A DNA stretch of 64,000 nt, from positions 2,992,501 to 3,056,500 of the forward strand of contig NZ_CP116304.1 of NCBI RefSeq assembly GCF_028010285.1, read 5' to 3'. Origin of the DNA: Pseudomonas sp. Q1-7 (GTDB lineage Bacteria; Pseudomonadota; Gammaproteobacteria; Pseudomonadales; Pseudomonadaceae). Of the stretch, positions 63,706-64,000 are shown piece by piece; the first letter of the stretch is position 1; every line of letters starts with the position of its first letter. The notes under the pieces were generated by a model. It had not been told where the DNA came from. It did not search any database and saw only the letters and a list, made by a program, of their open reading frames with translations. The position numbers and the translations under genes were made by a program.

Positions 63706-64000
63706 ATGCGTGCCATCCCCCTCGCTCTGCTCGCCCTCGCGACGGTAGTCGCCGTCACTGGCTGCGCCACCAAGAAGGATTTCTATGCCATGGGCGGCAG
63801 CCGCGCCGATGGCACGGTGGACATGGCCTACGACTTCGCCCCATTTGAGCAACCGGTCGTCAACAGGAGCCAGGCCCAGAGCATCGCCAAGTCGAAGTGC
63901 CAGGTCTGGGGCTATCAGGACGCCGAGTCGTTCGGCGGTCAGCAGCAGAACTGTCACCAGTTCAACGGCTATGGCTCCTGTGTCGCCGGCCAGATCGTGA
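63706..64000 (+). CDS. YecR-like lipoprotein, cut by the window end
   Basis: An open frame from ATG 63706 runs off the right edge after 98 codons. Signal peptide MRAIPLALLALATVVAVTGC with lipobox Cys20. The mature part (ATKKDFYAMGGSRADGTVDM then VNRSQAQSIAKSKCQVWGYQ and NCHQFNGYGSC) has the pattern of YecR-type lipoproteins. AAAGGAG lies nine bases before the ATG. It is in an operon with the preceding lipoprotein. Confidence 0.75.
   Translation, partial: MRAIPLALLALATVVAVTGCATKKDFYAMGGSRADGTVDMAYDFAPFEQPVVNRSQAQSIAKSKCQVWGYQDAESFGGQQQNCHQFNGYGSCVAGQIV

Overview
The window is high-GC DNA from a Gammaproteobacterium, almost certainly a Pseudomonas or close relative. The evidence is a ben operon with BenR-type sites, a pca/quinate gene set of Pseudomonas type including an OprD-family porin for each pathway, a gor-galU-ugd block, and many short Pseudomonas-style intergenic palindromes (REP-like GCGAATTCATTCGC pairs and GTAGGATGGGT elements). 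No rRNA, tRNA, CRISPR array or prophage is seen. One IS3-family insertion sequence is present.

Layout. 0-4 kb: a GMC oxidoreductase, a broken PhoD-like phosphatase gene and a truncated haemoglobin. 4-8 kb: a CGNR regulator divergent from an alpha/beta hydrolase, an acuR-acuI pair with matching operators, and a minimal chemoreceptor. 8-17.4 kb: the benzoate operon benABCD-benK-benE-benF (all minus) with its AraC-type activator benR. 17.5-19 kb: pcaK. 19-25.7 kb: a compact six-gene operon (radical SAM aminomutase homologue, HisC-like aminotransferase, AzlC/AzlD exporter, D-2-hydroxyacid dehydrogenase, methyltransferase) divergent from a MocR-type regulator. I recognise no described pathway here, and it is the best candidate for a new system. 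25.7-29 kb: pcaR, and an AraC regulator facing a DUF4242-methyltransferase pair. 29-39.7 kb: quinate/shikimate catabolism (aroQ, a shikimate dehydrogenase, a TetR regulator, quiC, an MFS transporter, an IclR regulator and a porin), with a DMT transporter inside. 39.9-45.5 kb: pcaIJF and pcaBDC. 45.6-56.6 kb: accessory metabolism (VOC, nitronate monooxygenase with a LysR regulator, GFA protein, Fe-alcohol dehydrogenase plus aldehyde dehydrogenase with a TRAP transporter, dienelactone hydrolase, TRIC-like channel). 56.6-62.5 kb: gor, VOC, the IS element, galU, ugd and a small conserved protein. The end holds two small lipoprotein genes, the last cut by the window edge.

How the genes work together. 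BenABC and BenD turn benzoate into catechol. Quinate/shikimate is dehydrated by AroQ and QuiC to protocatechuate. PcaB, PcaC, PcaD, PcaIJ and PcaF take ring-cleavage products to succinyl-CoA and acetyl-CoA. The ring-cleavage dioxygenases (catA, pcaGH) and catBC are not in this window. Regulatory sites fit this picture: two BenR boxes before benA, a 26-bp palindrome before pcaR, related GTTCGAT/ATCGAAC sites before pcaK, pcaI, the quinate transporter and the quinate porin, and a second shared motif (TGTACGAACCGGTTAGT type) before three quinate transcription units.
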